This document shows, in pieces, positions 16,452-25,126 of a stretch of DNA of 45,657 nt; position 1 is the first letter of the stretch; each line of letters opens with the position of its first letter. Source of the DNA: Micrococcales bacterium (GTDB lineage: Bacteria; Actinomycetota; Actinomycetes; Actinomycetales; WQXJ01); the NCBI GenBank assembly GCA_009784895.1, contig WQXJ01000015.1:1-45657 (forward strand), given 5' to 3'. The position numbers and the translations under genes are program-made. Under the pieces are notes generated by a model that saw only the letters and a list, made by a program, of their open reading frames with translations, had not been told where the DNA came from and made no database searches.

Positions 16452-18563
16452 TTAGGCATCAATGCGTTGGCGGTCCAAAGCTCCGGCACCTTCAACAATG
16501 AACTCCCGCCGCGGCGCCACCTCGTTACCCATCAGAAGCTCAAAGATCCGCTCGGCCGCCGCCGCGTCCCGCATTGTCACCCGGCGCAGTAAGCGCCGCT
16601 CGGGGTCCATAGTGGTCTCGGCCAGCTGGTCGGCGTCCATTTCGCCCAGACCCTTGAACCGTTGGACCGGCTGGGTGTAGCCCCGCCCAGACCGCTCCAA
16701 CCGGCTTAGCAGCGATTTCAGTTCAGCCTCCGAATAGGTGTAGACATGCTCCGGTTTTTTCGACCGAGATCCAGAAATCTGCACCCGGTGCAGCGGCGGC
16801 ACGGCCGCATAAACCCGGCCGGCCTCAACTATGGGCCGCATGTAGCGGAAGAACAACGTCAGCAGCAGAGTCCGGATATGAGCTCCGTCCACGTCAGCGT
16901 CTGTCATCAAAATGACCTTGCCGTAACGGACCTGGTCCAACTCAAAGGTCCGCCCCGAACCGGCCCCGACCACCTGGATGATGGCGGCACATTCGGCGTT
17001 CTTCAACATGTCGGTGATCGAGGCCTTTTGCGTATTAAGGATCTTGCCGCGAATCGGCAACAAAGCCTGAAAGTTCGAGTCCCGCGCCGGCCGGGCCGTG
17101 CCCAGGGCCGAATCGCCCTCAACGATGAACAGCTCCGAGCCTTCGACCTCGCTAGACCGGCAGTCGACCAGCTTGGACGGCATTGAAGACGTTTCCAAAG
17201 CAGTTTTCCGCCGGGAAATTTCCTTGTGGGTCCTAGCCGCGATCCGAGCTCGCATTTCGGCCACCACTTTGTCCAAGACCACATGGGCTTGGGCCTTGGC
17301 GTCCTTCTTAGTGGCGGCCAAGCGCTTGGACAACGCCTTGTAGACCACCTTGGAAACAATCGCCCGCACCGGCGCGGTACCCAGCACCTCCTTGGTTTGG
17401 CCCTCGAATTGTGGCTCGGCCAGGCGGACCGTCACCACCGCCGTCAAGCCGGCCAGCACATCGTCCTTTTCGATCCGCTCGGCCCCATCCTTGGCCGAGA
17501 TCTTCAGCCGCCGGGCGCTAGCCTCGACCGCGCCCCGCACCGCTTTGACCAGACCCTGTTCGAAACCTTGCAGGTGGGTGCCACCTTTGGTCGTGGCGAT
17601 GATGTTGACGAACGGCCGCACCGTCGTGTCATAACCCGTGCCCCAGCGCAGGGCCACCTCAACCTCGCAGGTTCGCTCGACTTCCGCCGGGTGCAGCTGA
17701 CCGTCCTCGTCCAGCTGCTGGACAGATTCGACGAATTCACCACTGCCGCGGATATGCCAGGTGTCCTGGATGGCATGGTCAGGGGCGAGATACTCGACAT
17801 AGTCAACCACTCCCCCAAGGTGGACGAACTCTTCAACTCCGCCGCCGGCGCTGGCCCGGGAATCCTTGACCAACAGCTTCAAGCCGGGCACCAGGAAAGA
17901 GGTCTGCCGGGCTCGGTCCTTCAGCGCCTCGATCAAGTAGCCCTGCGGGTCGGGGAAGACTTGGTCATCCGCCCAGTAACGCACGCGCGTGCCGGTCCTC
18001 TTCGCCGGGGCTTTGCCGGTCACGGCCAGCAGGCTGGCGTCGGTGAAAGGCCTGAAGGCCGATGCCGGACCCCGCCCGCCGGCATCGTCGAACTCGCCTG
18101 GCTCGCCCCGGTGGAAGCACATAGTGCGGACCTTGCCGCCGCGGGTGACCGAGACGTCCATCCGAGCCGAGAGCGCGTTGACAACCGAGGCCCCAACCCC
18201 ATGCAAACCGCCAGCCGCGCCGTAGCCGTTGCCGGCGCCGCCAAATTTGCCGCCGGCATGCAGCTTGGTGAAAACCACCTCAACCCCGGTCAAGCCGGTT
18301 TTTGGCTCAATGTCAACCGGGATGCCACGGCCGTTGTCTTCGACCTCAAGTGAACCGTCGGGGTGCAACGTAATGACAATCTGGTCGCAATAGCCGGCCA
18401 AAGCCTCATCGACGGCGTTGTCGATAATCTCCCAGGCGCAGTGCATCAGGCCGCGCGAATCGGTCGAGCCAATGTACATGCCCGGCCGCTTGCGCACCGC
18501 TTCGAGTCCCTCAAGGACCTGCAAGTGGCGGGCGGTGTATTGACCAGGCGGCGCTAACGACAC
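16452..18563 (-). CDS. parE: DNA topoisomerase IV subunit B (ParE-type GHKL ATPase)
   Basis: A 703-residue type IIA topoisomerase B subunit. The GHKL ATPase shows EIIDNAVDEALAG, VEDNGRGIPVD and GGLHGVGASVVNALS; the Toprim domain shows FIVEGDSALGTARPARD and DADVDGAHIRTLLLTLF; the C-terminal QRFKGLGEMDADQLAETTMDP is intact. EGDSALG rather than GyrB's EGDSAGG, and linkage to sigA, point to the actinobacterial ParE branch that pairs with ParC to decatenate chromosomes. The start is GTG 18563, which lies 6 nt after TAGACT and so is predicted leaderless. No ParC gene is in the window, so GyrB cannot be fully excluded. Confidence 0.93.
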   Translation of the reverse strand: MSLAPPGQYTARHLQVLEGLEAVRKRPGMYIGSTDSRGLMHCAWEIIDNAVDEALAGYCDQIVITLHPDGSLEVEDNGRGIPVDIEPKTGLTGVEVVFTKLHAGGKFGGAGNGYGAAGGLHGVGASVVNALSARMDVSVTRGGKVRTMCFHRGEPGEFDDAGGRGPASAFRPFTDASLLAVTGKAPAKRTGTRVRYWADDQVFPDPQGYLIEALKDRARQTSFLVPGLKLLVKDSRASAGGGVEEFVHLGGVVDYVEYLAPDHAIQDTWHIRGSGEFVESVQQLDEDGQLHPAEVERTCEVEVALRWGTGYDTTVRPFVNIIATTKGGTHLQGFEQGLVKAVRGAVEASARRLKISAKDGAERIEKDDVLAGLTAVVTVRLAEPQFEGQTKEVLGTAPVRAIVSKVVYKALSKRLAATKKDAKAQAHVVLDKVVAEMRARIAARTHKEISRRKTALETSSMPSKLVDCRSSEVEGSELFIVEGDSALGTARPARDSNFQALLPIRGKILNTQKASITDMLKNAECAAIIQVVGAGSGRTFELDQVRYGKVILMTDADVDGAHIRTLLLTLFFRYMRPIVEAGRVYAAVPPLHRVQISGSRSKKPEHVYTYSEAELKSLLSRLERSGRGYTQPVQRFKGLGEMDADQLAETTMDPERRLLRRVTMRDAAAAERIFELLMGNEVAPRREFIVEGAGALDRQRIDA

Positions 18564-18569
18564 CCCAGC

Positions 18570-18575
18570 AGTCTA
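18570..18575 (-). promoter_or_regulatory. -10 element of leaderless parE
   Basis: TAGACT on the minus strand is followed by GCTGGG and the GTG start codon of parE. It overlaps a TATACC sequence just upstream. The 79-bp region is shared with the divergent DUF7455 gene. Confidence 0.5.
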
Positions 18576-18642
18576 GGTATACCCACTGACATCGCTTCTG
18601 CCCCGCGCCGGTTTCGGTAAAGTCACTCAGAGGTGGTTAAGC

Positions 18643-18909
18643 GTGCAGCAGAACATCACCGGCATTGGTTTCATTGGGGGTGGTATGTGGTTTGATGCGA
18701 CGGTGACTACGACCCAGGCCCAGCGGCTTTCCAGCGCCGACCGCTGTGATCGTTGCGGCGCCCAGGCCTATATCCGGGCCGTGTTTCGAAGCGGCGACCT
18801 GCTATTCTGCGCCCACCATGGACGCCGGGCAATGGAGCAGTTGCAGCTAGTCGCCCGCCAAATCGACGACCAGACCGACCAGCTAGGCAAAGCCGACCAA
18901 CCGGAATGA
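18643..18909 (+). CDS. DUF7455 small zinc-ribbon-like protein
   Basis: An 88-residue protein with the core LSSADRCDRCGAQAYIRAVF and FCAHHGRRAMEQL, in which CxxC and CxHH could bind one zinc ion. This small family is typically found beside the primary sigma factor and parE in actinobacteria, as here; its function is not known. The GTG at 18643 has AGAGGTGG 6 nt upstream; ATG 18685, preceded by GGGGGTGG, gives a shorter 74-residue form closer to the usual family length. It is divergent from parE and convergent with sigA. Confidence 0.8.
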   Translation: MQQNITGIGFIGGGMWFDATVTTTQAQRLSSADRCDRCGAQAYIRAVFRSGDLLFCAHHGRRAMEQLQLVARQIDDQTDQLGKADQPE

Positions 18910-18954
18910 GCCGGGAGTAAGCCGATTAGCTGAATCAGGCCGGCCGCCAGCCCC

Positions 18955-21375
18955 CTAGTCCAGGTAGTCTCTCAAAACCTGCGACCGGCTGGGGTGGCGC
19001 AGCTTCGACATGGTCTTCGATTCGATTTGCCTGATCCGCTCGCGCGTGACGCCGTAGACCTTGCCAATCTCGTCGAGTGTTTTGGGCTGTCCGTCAGTCA
19101 GGCCAAAGCGCATTGAGACCACGCCGGCCTCGCGTTCGCTCAGAGTGTCCAGCACGGCGTGGAGTTGCTCCTGTAGCAGCGTAAAGCTGACCGCGTCGGC
19201 CGGCACCACTGCCTCGGAATCCTCGATCAGGTCTCCAAACTCGCTGTCGCCGTCCTCGCCCAACGGGGTGTGCAGCGAAATCGGTTCGCGGCCGTACTTT
19301 TGGACCTCGACCACCTTTTCCGGTGTCATATCGAGTTCCTTGCCCAGTTCTTCCGGAGTCGGTTCGCGTCCCAAGTCTTGGAGCATCTGCCGCTGGACCC
19401 GGGCCAGTTTGTTAATGACCTCGACCATGTGGACAGGGATCCGGATGGTCCGGGCTTGGTCCGCCATGGCCCGAGTAATGGCCTGGCGAATCCACCAGGT
19501 GGCGTAGGTGGAGAACTTATAGCCCTTGGTGTAGTCGAACTTCTCCACGGCCCTGATCAAACCCAAGTTGCCTTCTTGGATCAGGTCCAAAAACAACATG
19601 CCACGGCCGGTGTAACGCTTGGCCAGCGACACCACCAACCTTAAGTTGGCTTCAAGCAGGTGGTTCTTGGCCCGTTCGCCATCGTTGGCCAACCACTCCA
19701 GTTCGCGCCTAAGTTTGGGCTCGGCTTCAGGCGGGCTGGCCAGCTTTTCCTCAGCAAACAGCCCGGCCTCGATCCGTTTGGCCAGCTCGACTTCCTGTTC
19801 GGCGTTAAGCAGGGCGACCTTGCCGATCTGTTTGAGGTAGTCCTTGACTGGGTCAGCCGTAGCGCCGGCCACCTGGACCTGCTGGGCTGGCGCGTCGTCA
19901 TCGTCGCTGTCCGAATAGACAAAGCCGACCTCGTCCTCAGTTTCTGGTTCGCCGCCGGGCACAGGCTCAGCCCCGGCTTGGCCTTTGGCCGCCGCGACGG
20001 TGGCGGCTGCCGCAGCAGCTGCGGCTGCGTCGGCACTGCCAGCCTGCAATTCAGCTTCAGCCACCGCGACGACCTCAACGTCCACCGCGACCTGGCCGTC
20101 GACCTTGACCTCAATCTCTTCGACCAAGACCTCGGTCACGACGACTTTGTCCGCTTTGGCTTTTCTACTCCTACCGCCGGTCTTCTTGGCCGGAGCCTTA
20201 GTGGCCGTGGCCTTTGCGCCCGAGTCCTTGGCGGCCGGTTTCTCAACGGCGCCCTTGGCGGCGCCATCCGCATCCGTTCCGCCCTTGCCCGATGTCGCTT
20301 TGCTGGCCGGGGCTTTTTCCGCAGCTTTGGCTTCGGCTGGCTTTGCGGCCTTGGTCTTGGCGGTGGTGGCCTTCTTGGCCGGCGCCTTCTTAGCTGGTGC
20401 CGTCTTGGTCGCTGCGGTGGTCTTTTTGGCCGGGGCCTTAGCGGCGGCAGCGGTCTCGGCCTCAACCGGCTTGTCAGCCCTGGCCTTGGTCACTGGCGCC
20501 TTCTTCGTAGTGGCCGTTTTGGCCGCCGCCGTCGTCTTGGCGGCGGTGGTCTCCTTGGCCGCCGCCTTCTTCGCTGGTGCCGACTTGGCCGCCGCCGTCG
20601 TCTTGGCGGCGGTGGTCTCCTTGGCCGGCGCCTTCTTAGCTGGTGCCGTCTTGGCCGCCGCCGCGGTCTTGGCGGTGGTGGCCTTCTTAGCTGGTGCCGT
20701 CTTGGCCGGCGCCGCGGTCTTGCCGGTGGTGGCATTCTTGGCTGGCGCCTTTGTCGCGGTCGTGGTCTCAGCCTCAACCGGTTTGTCAGCCCCGACCTTC
20801 GCCACTGGCGCCTTCTTAGCTGGTGCCGTCTTGGCCGCCGCCGCGGTCTTGCCGGTGGTGGCCTTCTTGGCCGGCGCCTTTGTCGCGGTCGTGGTCTCAG
20901 CCTCAACCGGCTTGTCAGCCCCGACCTTCGCCACTGGCGCCTTTCGAGCCGGAGCCTTGGCGCCTGTGGTCGTCTTGGCCGCGGTTGCTTTTGCCGCCGA
21001 GGTCTCTTTGGCCACCGCTTTGGCAGCCGTGGTCTTAGCAGCCGAGGCCTTGGTTGTGGCGGTTTTCGCGGCGCCAGTCTTGGCGGCCGAGCTAGCTTTG
21101 GTCCCAGTCGCCTCTTTGACCGGTGCCGTCTTGGCAGGTGCCGTCTTGGCAAGGGCCGCCTTCGTTGCCGGTGCCGCCTTGGCAGTCGTTGCCTTTTTGG
21201 CTGGAGCAGTCTTTGAGTCAGAGGCCTTGACGGCAGGGCTGGCCGGTTTGGTGGCGACCTTGGCCGCGCGCGGCGAAGCCGCCGCGCCCGAGCGGGCAGA
21301 CTTGGTTGCCGGCTTGGCACTTGTCGCCTTCTTGGCGGGAGTTTTGTCAACGGACGGCGCGGAAGCCTTTGCCAC
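18955..21375 (-). CDS. sigA: Primary RNA polymerase sigma factor with about 500-residue N-terminal extension
   Basis: An 806-residue sigma-70 factor (SigA/RpoD/HrdB). The last 300 or so residues carry complete regions 1.2 to 4: [16 protein letters not shown], the region 2 block [25 protein letters not shown] (in part), [14 protein letters not shown], and the region 4 helix-turn-helix [20 protein letters not shown]. Upstream, about 395 residues are almost only Lys, Ala, Thr and Pro with AKKA/PAKK motifs like histone H1 tails, followed by an acidic Val/Ala/Glu linker ending [10 protein letters not shown]. Actinobacterial HrdB-type factors often have a KA-rich head, but this one is far longer than usual. 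The GTG start has AAGGAGA 6 nt upstream. tyrS lies upstream on the same strand. Confidence 0.95.
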   Translation of the reverse strand: MAKASAPSVDKTPAKKATSAKPATKSARSGAAASPRAAKVATKPASPAVKASDSKTAPAKKATTAKAAPATKAALAKTAPAKTAPVKEATGTKASSAAKTGAAKTATTKASAAKTTAAKAVAKETSAAKATAAKTTTGAKAPARKAPVAKVGADKPVEAETTTATKAPAKKATTGKTAAAAKTAPAKKAPVAKVGADKPVEAETTTATKAPAKNATTGKTAAPAKTAPAKKATTAKTAAAAKTAPAKKAPAKETTAAKTTAAAKSAPAKKAAAKETTAAKTTAAAKTATTKKAPVTKARADKPVEAETAAAAKAPAKKTTAATKTAPAKKAPAKKATTAKTKAAKPAEAKAAEKAPASKATSGKGGTDADGAAKGAVEKPAAKDSGAKATATKAPAKKTGGRSRKAKADKVVVTEVLVEEIEVKVDGQVAVDVEVVAVAEAELQAGSADAAAAAAAAATVAAAKGQAGAEPVPGGEPETEDEVGFVYSDSDDDDAPAQQVQVAGATADPVKDYLKQIGKVALLNAEQEVELAKRIEAGLFAEEKLASPPEAEPKLRRELEWLANDGERAKNHLLEANLRLVVSLAKRYTGRGMLFLDLIQEGNLGLIRAVEKFDYTKGYKFSTYATWWIRQAITRAMADQARTIRIPVHMVEVINKLARVQRQMLQDLGREPTPEELGKELDMTPEKVVEVQKYGREPISLHTPLGEDGDSEFGDLIEDSEAVVPADAVSFTLLQEQLHAVLDTLSEREAGVVSMRFGLTDGQPKTLDEIGKVYGVTRERIRQIESKTMSKLRHPSRSQVLRDYLD
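20685..20945 (-). repeat. 129-bp direct repeat in the sigA N-terminal extension
   Basis: A 43-codon block recurs with a 129-bp period (TGTCGCGGTC at 20752 and 20881) and near-perfect DNA identity. It encodes [19 protein letters not shown] and the flanking KATTGKTA and [11 protein letters not shown] segments. A third, more diverged copy ([20 protein letters not shown]) lies at about 20430-20510. Shorter 12-15-codon AKTAPAKK units fill the rest of the extension. Confidence 0.75.
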
Positions 21376-21515
21376 CGGTGGTCTCCTTAGTAGATAAACA
21401 GTTCAGCAGGACTGAACCGAGTTGACGGCGCCTCGAGCGCCGGGCTGGTTGTCGCACCGCAAACCGGACGCCAGTCTGGTAGCGGGAGAGTATTAGGGCG
21501 CGCGAAGTCCCGGCA

Positions 21516-21521
21516 AGTATA
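21516..21521 (-). promoter_or_regulatory. Possible -10 element for sigA
   Basis: TATACT lies about 140 nt upstream of the sigA GTG, in the 258-bp interval after tyrS. No well-placed -35 is visible. If used, the mRNA would have a 5' leader of about 130 nt that includes a CGGCGC/GCGCCG stem-loop at 21426-21442. Confidence 0.3.
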
Positions 21522-21633
21522 ACGGTGCTCTGGTCAGTGGTGTTCCCGTCAAGCCGCGATTTGAGCCAAAACCTCACCTGTCGGCAGAACCGACCCGGCC
21601 AGGGCGGGGGAGGCCAACCGTGCCCTGTGGGCC

Positions 21634-22908
21634 TCAGGACAACAGCTCGGCCACACCAAGTGTTTTGCGTCCCCGCCTGACCAGGGCGAACCGCCCGTGT
21701 AGCCAATCGTCAGGCTCAAGGGGTTGATCCTCGGATTGGACCTTGGCGTTGTTGAGGTAGGCGCCCCCAGATCTGATGGTGCGCCGCGCCGCCCCTTTTG
21801 ATGCTTCGATGCCGCTAGTCGCCAGCAGGTCACTGACCAGCGGCGCTGGCTCACTGGTTGTGGCCCGCGGCAACTCGGCCACGGCCGCCTGAAGGGTGGG
21901 CAAGTCCAGCGCACGGAGGTCACCACCACCGAAAAGCGCCGCCGCCGCCTGGGTGACCTGCTTCGTCGCCGCAGGGCCGTGGACAAGGCAGGTTACGTCA
22001 TCGGCCAACGCCCTTTGAGCCGCCCGCTCATGGGCACGCTCTTGTGTTGCTTGGGCCAACTGAGCCAATTCCTCCATCGACCGGAAGGAGAAGACTCTGA
22101 GGTAGTTGTCGACGTCGCGGTCATCGGCGTTGAGCCAGAACTGGTGGAAGGCATAAGGAGTGGTCATGGCGGCGTCCAGCCAGATGGTGCCGGATTCGGT
22201 TTTGCCAAACTTAGTGCCGTCAGCCTTGGTCACCAGCGGTGTGGTGAAGGCGTGGGCCTCAGCTCCCAGGGCTTTGCGGATCAGCTCAACCCCGGCCACC
22301 AGGTTGCCCCACTGATCGTTACCCCCGGTCTGCAGGGTGCAGTCGTAGCGTTTGTACAGCTCCATGAAGTCCATGCCTTGCAGCACCTGGTAGGAAAACT
22401 CGGTGTAGCTCAGGCCCTGGTCGGATTCGAGGCGGCGGGCAACCGTCTGCTTGGCCAGCATGTTTGACAGCCGGAAATGCTTGCCGACCTCTCGCAGCAG
22501 GTCGATGGCGCCGAGCCCCGACGTCCAGTCGAGGTTGTTGACCATGCGGGCGGCGAATGGCCCTTCAAAGTCCAGCAACGGCTCGATCTGGACGCGAATC
22601 CGGTCGACCCAGCCGGCCACCACATCCGGGGCGTTCATGACCCGCTCACCGGTCAGCTTTGGGTCGCCAATCAAGCCTGTGGCGCCGCCAACTAGTCCCA
22701 GCGGCTTGTGGCCGGCTTGCTGCAGCCGGCGCAAGGTCAGGATCTGTACCAGGTTGCCAATATGCAGCGACGGCGCCGTTGGGTCAAAACCGCAGTAATA
22801 GGTCGCTGGGCCCTTGGCCAGATGAGCCGCCAGGGCCGCTTCATCGGTGCATTGGGCCATTAGCCCGCGAGCCGTCAGGTCCGCCAGGACCACCGGGGAA
22901 TTAGACAC
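21634..22908 (-). CDS. tyrS: Tyrosyl-tRNA synthetase
   Basis: A 424-residue class I synthetase that charges tRNA-Tyr. The HIGH-type motif is LHIGNLVQ, the tyrosine pocket region YCGFDPTAPS is present, and the KMSKS loop has the TyrS form KFGKT in ADGTKFGKTESG. A C-terminal S4-like RNA-binding tail follows (SKGAARRTIRSGGAYLNNAK). Length and motifs fit the standard bacterial TyrRS. The start is GTG 22908 without a ribosome site but 7 nt after CATAAT, so a leaderless transcript is likely. In M. tuberculosis tyrS is also near the tlyA-recN block, but here it is about 10 kb away from it. Confidence 0.95.
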   Translation of the reverse strand: MSNSPVVLADLTARGLMAQCTDEAALAAHLAKGPATYYCGFDPTAPSLHIGNLVQILTLRRLQQAGHKPLGLVGGATGLIGDPKLTGERVMNAPDVVAGWVDRIRVQIEPLLDFEGPFAARMVNNLDWTSGLGAIDLLREVGKHFRLSNMLAKQTVARRLESDQGLSYTEFSYQVLQGMDFMELYKRYDCTLQTGGNDQWGNLVAGVELIRKALGAEAHAFTTPLVTKADGTKFGKTESGTIWLDAAMTTPYAFHQFWLNADDRDVDNYLRVFSFRSMEELAQLAQATQERAHERAAQRALADDVTCLVHGPAATKQVTQAAAALFGGGDLRALDLPTLQAAVAELPRATTSEPAPLVSDLLATSGIEASKGAARRTIRSGGAYLNNAKVQSEDQPLEPDDWLHGRFALVRRGRKTLGVAELLS

Positions 22909-23247
22909 GCGCTCTATTATGCCCAGCGGCTGGCCCTAAGGGCAGCAAGAACTGCCCAAACGCCCCGCGCCGCACCAGAAGCCCGGATCATGCCAAAGCT
23001 CTCTCTCGCGCGAATGAGCTGGTTAGGCGGCTAGCGCATGACACGGTGGGTGCGCGCCACTAGGCGGCGCGTCCCCACTGTTGCCGGGTTATGCCAAAGC
23101 TCTCTCTCGCGCGAATGAGCTGGTTAGGCGCGGTGCTTGAGCGTGTTGATGCGGCTAGCGCATGACACGGTGGGTGCGCGCCGCTAGGCGGCGCGTCGCC
23201 ACTGCTGCCGGGCTATGCCAAAGCTCGGCCTCGCGCGAACGAGCTGG
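22909..23247. other. Gene-free, repeat-filled interval between a surface-protein gene and tyrS
   Basis: This 339-bp interval holds the tyrS promoter, three copies of the ATGCCAAAGCTC-type element, duplicated 3'-end sequence of the neighbouring surface gene, and two GC-rich hairpins (CGCGCCGC-TAG-GCGGCGCG at about 23178-23196 and a near copy with mismatches at about 23053-23072). The hairpins could act as terminators for the surface gene. No open frame here looks like a gene. Confidence 0.6.
22916..22921 (-). promoter_or_regulatory. -10 element of tyrS
   Basis: CATAAT on the minus strand, five of six consensus bases, ends 7 nt before the GTG start codon of tyrS. Confidence 0.55.
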
Positions 23248-23278
23248 TTAGGCGCGGTGCTTGAGCGTGTTGATGCGG
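22990..23278 (+). repeat. Three-unit intergenic repeat built on the 21-bp core
   Basis: Cores occur at 22990-23010, 23091-23111 and 23215-23235. Each is followed by CGCGAAYGAGCTGGTTAGGC, and the first two also by GCTAGCGCATGACACGG and a GCGCGCC/GGCGGCGC hairpin. The unit lengths are 101 and 124 bp; the second unit contains an extra 23 bp (CGGTGCTTGAGCGTGTTGATG region). That 23-bp segment is the 3' end of the adjacent surface-protein gene, whose own stop codon sits inside the third unit. AGCTC...GAGCT can form a stem around each core. Confidence 0.85.
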
Positions 23279-24984
23279 CCGTGGCGCCTGAGCAGGCCAC
23301 CAGCCACCGCCATGGTCAAAGCGATCGCTACGTAAAGACTGAACCCAGCAGTACCGGTGAAGGACAGGCCGCCACCCGGTCCAGCTCCGGCTGCCCCTGG
23401 GCCGCCCGGCCCTGGACCTGGACCCGGGCCTGGACCTGGACCAGCCGTGACCGTGACCGGTACCTGAATGGAATAGGTCACGATGGTGCCATTGCATTCG
23501 ACGTCAACAGTGATGTTGAGCACGGTTGTGCCGGGGGTAATACCGGTGATCGTGGCTACATGCGAGGTAATGACGCTGCCAAAGGTGCCAACGACCGAGG
23601 CCACACCCGGATGGGCTGTGCCCGAGGAGAAGTTGATAGCGGTGATGTTGCCCGGAGCTCCGGCCCTGGCCAACAGCGAGTTCAGTTCGGCTGTCAGGCT
23701 AACTGATTGGCCAACCCCCAGAGTTATGGCCGCAGTTGAGACGTCAAGCTGGTGCACCACTGGAACAAAGTCGACATCCGCCAGCATCACGCTCTGAACA
23801 GCTCCAACGGTGAAGTCAGTCTGGAGGCTGCCCGTGACCTGGGTGTTGTCCAAGACGGTTGGGATCCACGAAGCGGACTTGGCTGCCAAAAGCGTGCCGG
23901 CGTTCAATACCAGCTGGTCGATCGACGCCTGCGACAGGGGCTGTGGTGTCACGCTAAGCGAATACGGAATACCCATGTAACTGCTATTGACGTTGAGACC
24001 CGCAAGAGCGGTTCCAAGCAACGCGTTAATCTGGGCCGAGGCCGCATTTAGAGCCGCCCCAAGCGCGGCCTGGACGGTGCCATTGCTAAAGGCCGCGGTG
24101 ATCGCGCCGGACACGGCGTTGGCTAGGATAGTGGACAAGTTGGCACCGCCAATGTTGGTGGTACCTGGTACCCAACTGCCGCTAAAGCTCTGGTCAAGCT
24201 GGGCCAACCAGGTGCCGGGGACAGCACCTGCCGGATCAAGCACGGCGTCATTGCCGTTGACCAAGTTAGAAAACTCCTCGCCAAAGATGAACGGCACATT
24301 GACGTTTTGGTTGACGTTAAGCGGCGGCACCGCGGCCAGGACATCGCTCAGTGGAATACCCAGCGTGTAGGCGGCCAGGGCAGTCCTGATCTGGCCCTGA
24401 AGCTGGGTGTTGAGCAGGCCCTCTACAACACTGTCAATCGGAGGCAAGCTCGTGGACACCTTTGCGGTGCCGGCACCGAGATCAATCGTCGCAGTCCCGG
24501 TGACGCTTACGGCACCACCCAAGACCGATCCGGCCAGATCAACCGTTAACTCTACGCCCGTAAGCAGGCCGAGGATGTCATCAATATCCAAGGTCAAAGA
24601 TGGATTGTTGGCCGGATTAGCCAGCTCGAGCAGGCCCTGGATTTGCACCTGCAAGGACCCATTGGCCTCGGCAAAGACGTAACCCACGTTGATATCGTCC
24701 AGCGGGCAGTCTTCTACTGAGACGAAACCCTGGCCAGCATTGACGCCGTAGTCAATGTGATCAAGCTGGTGCTGCTCAAGACCGGCCTGTGGGTACAAAG
24801 TCACCCCAGACAAGCCCACCGCCGCGAGGTAACCAGTTGTGCCGGGAAGGCCCGCGAGCGTGCCGGGCACAGGCGGGTCAACCGGGTTGCCAGAAACAGT
24901 GGTCGCCCCCGCCACTTGTCCGCCCAAAAGGGTTGCGCCAGCCAGAACCAGCGCCGCAAATCCGCCTACTACCTTGCGTTTCAT
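23248..24984 (-). CDS. Secreted surface protein with atypical LSFTG anchor
   Basis: A 578-residue protein starting at ATG 24984 ([20 protein letters not shown]), preceded by AGGGAGAG; the frame is open further upstream but that part looks non-coding. After a signal peptide comes a long Ala/Leu/Thr/Asn-rich beta-type region, then an Ig-like segment (GITPGTTVLNITVDVECNG), then a run of Gly-Pro pairs as wall spacer. The tail is GGGLSFTGTAGFSLYVAIALTMAVAGGLLRRHGR: a membrane segment and basic end as in sortase substrates, but LSFTG replaces LPxTG. It may be a substrate of a non-class-A sortase or simply membrane anchored. The body resembles choice-of-anchor type adhesins only loosely; I do not recognise a family. 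It lies downstream of suf but has its own leader. Confidence 0.8.
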   Translation of the reverse strand: MKRKVVGGFAALVLAGATLLGGQVAGATTVSGNPVDPPVPGTLAGLPGTTGYLAAVGLSGVTLYPQAGLEQHQLDHIDYGVNAGQGFVSVEDCPLDDINVGYVFAEANGSLQVQIQGLLELANPANNPSLTLDIDDILGLLTGVELTVDLAGSVLGGAVSVTGTATIDLGAGTAKVSTSLPPIDSVVEGLLNTQLQGQIRTALAAYTLGIPLSDVLAAVPPLNVNQNVNVPFIFGEEFSNLVNGNDAVLDPAGAVPGTWLAQLDQSFSGSWVPGTTNIGGANLSTILANAVSGAITAAFSNGTVQAALGAALNAASAQINALLGTALAGLNVNSSYMGIPYSLSVTPQPLSQASIDQLVLNAGTLLAAKSASWIPTVLDNTQVTGSLQTDFTVGAVQSVMLADVDFVPVVHQLDVSTAAITLGVGQSVSLTAELNSLLARAGAPGNITAINFSSGTAHPGVASVVGTFGSVITSHVATITGITPGTTVLNITVDVECNGTIVTYSIQVPVTVTAGPGPGPGPGPGPGGPGAAGAGPGGGLSFTGTAGFSLYVAIALTMAVAGGLLRRHGRINTLKHRA

Positions 24985-25063
24985 TCTTCGTGTCTCTCCC
25001 TCGAGAACACCCAGCACCGAACGCCATGTTTGGCACAGGGCAACATCCAGCCCAGGCAAGTGC

Positions 25064-25079
25064 CTAGGCCACGGCCTAG
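25064..25079 (-). promoter_or_regulatory. Palindrome overlapping a possible -10 of the LSFTG surface gene
   Basis: CTAGGCC-GT-GGCCTAG (minus strand) is a 16-bp perfect palindrome. Its edge overlaps TACTCT (25083-25078), a -10-like hexamer about 95 nt before the ATG. It could be an operator over the transcription start, or a terminator stem of the suf operon, whose stop is 48 nt upstream; there is no T-run. Confidence 0.35.
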
Positions 25080-25126
25080 AGTACCTGATTTGCTGGGCAT
25101 TTCACATAGTTGGCGCGACAATTCCC

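Noticed and set aside
19660..21397. Long open frames (470 and 518 codons) on the plus strand opposite sigA
   Set aside because: They are antisense shadows of the low-complexity AAG/GCC/ACC codons of the sigA extension; their Ala/Val- and Gly/Arg-repeat composition follows from the opposite strand and they lack ribosome sites.
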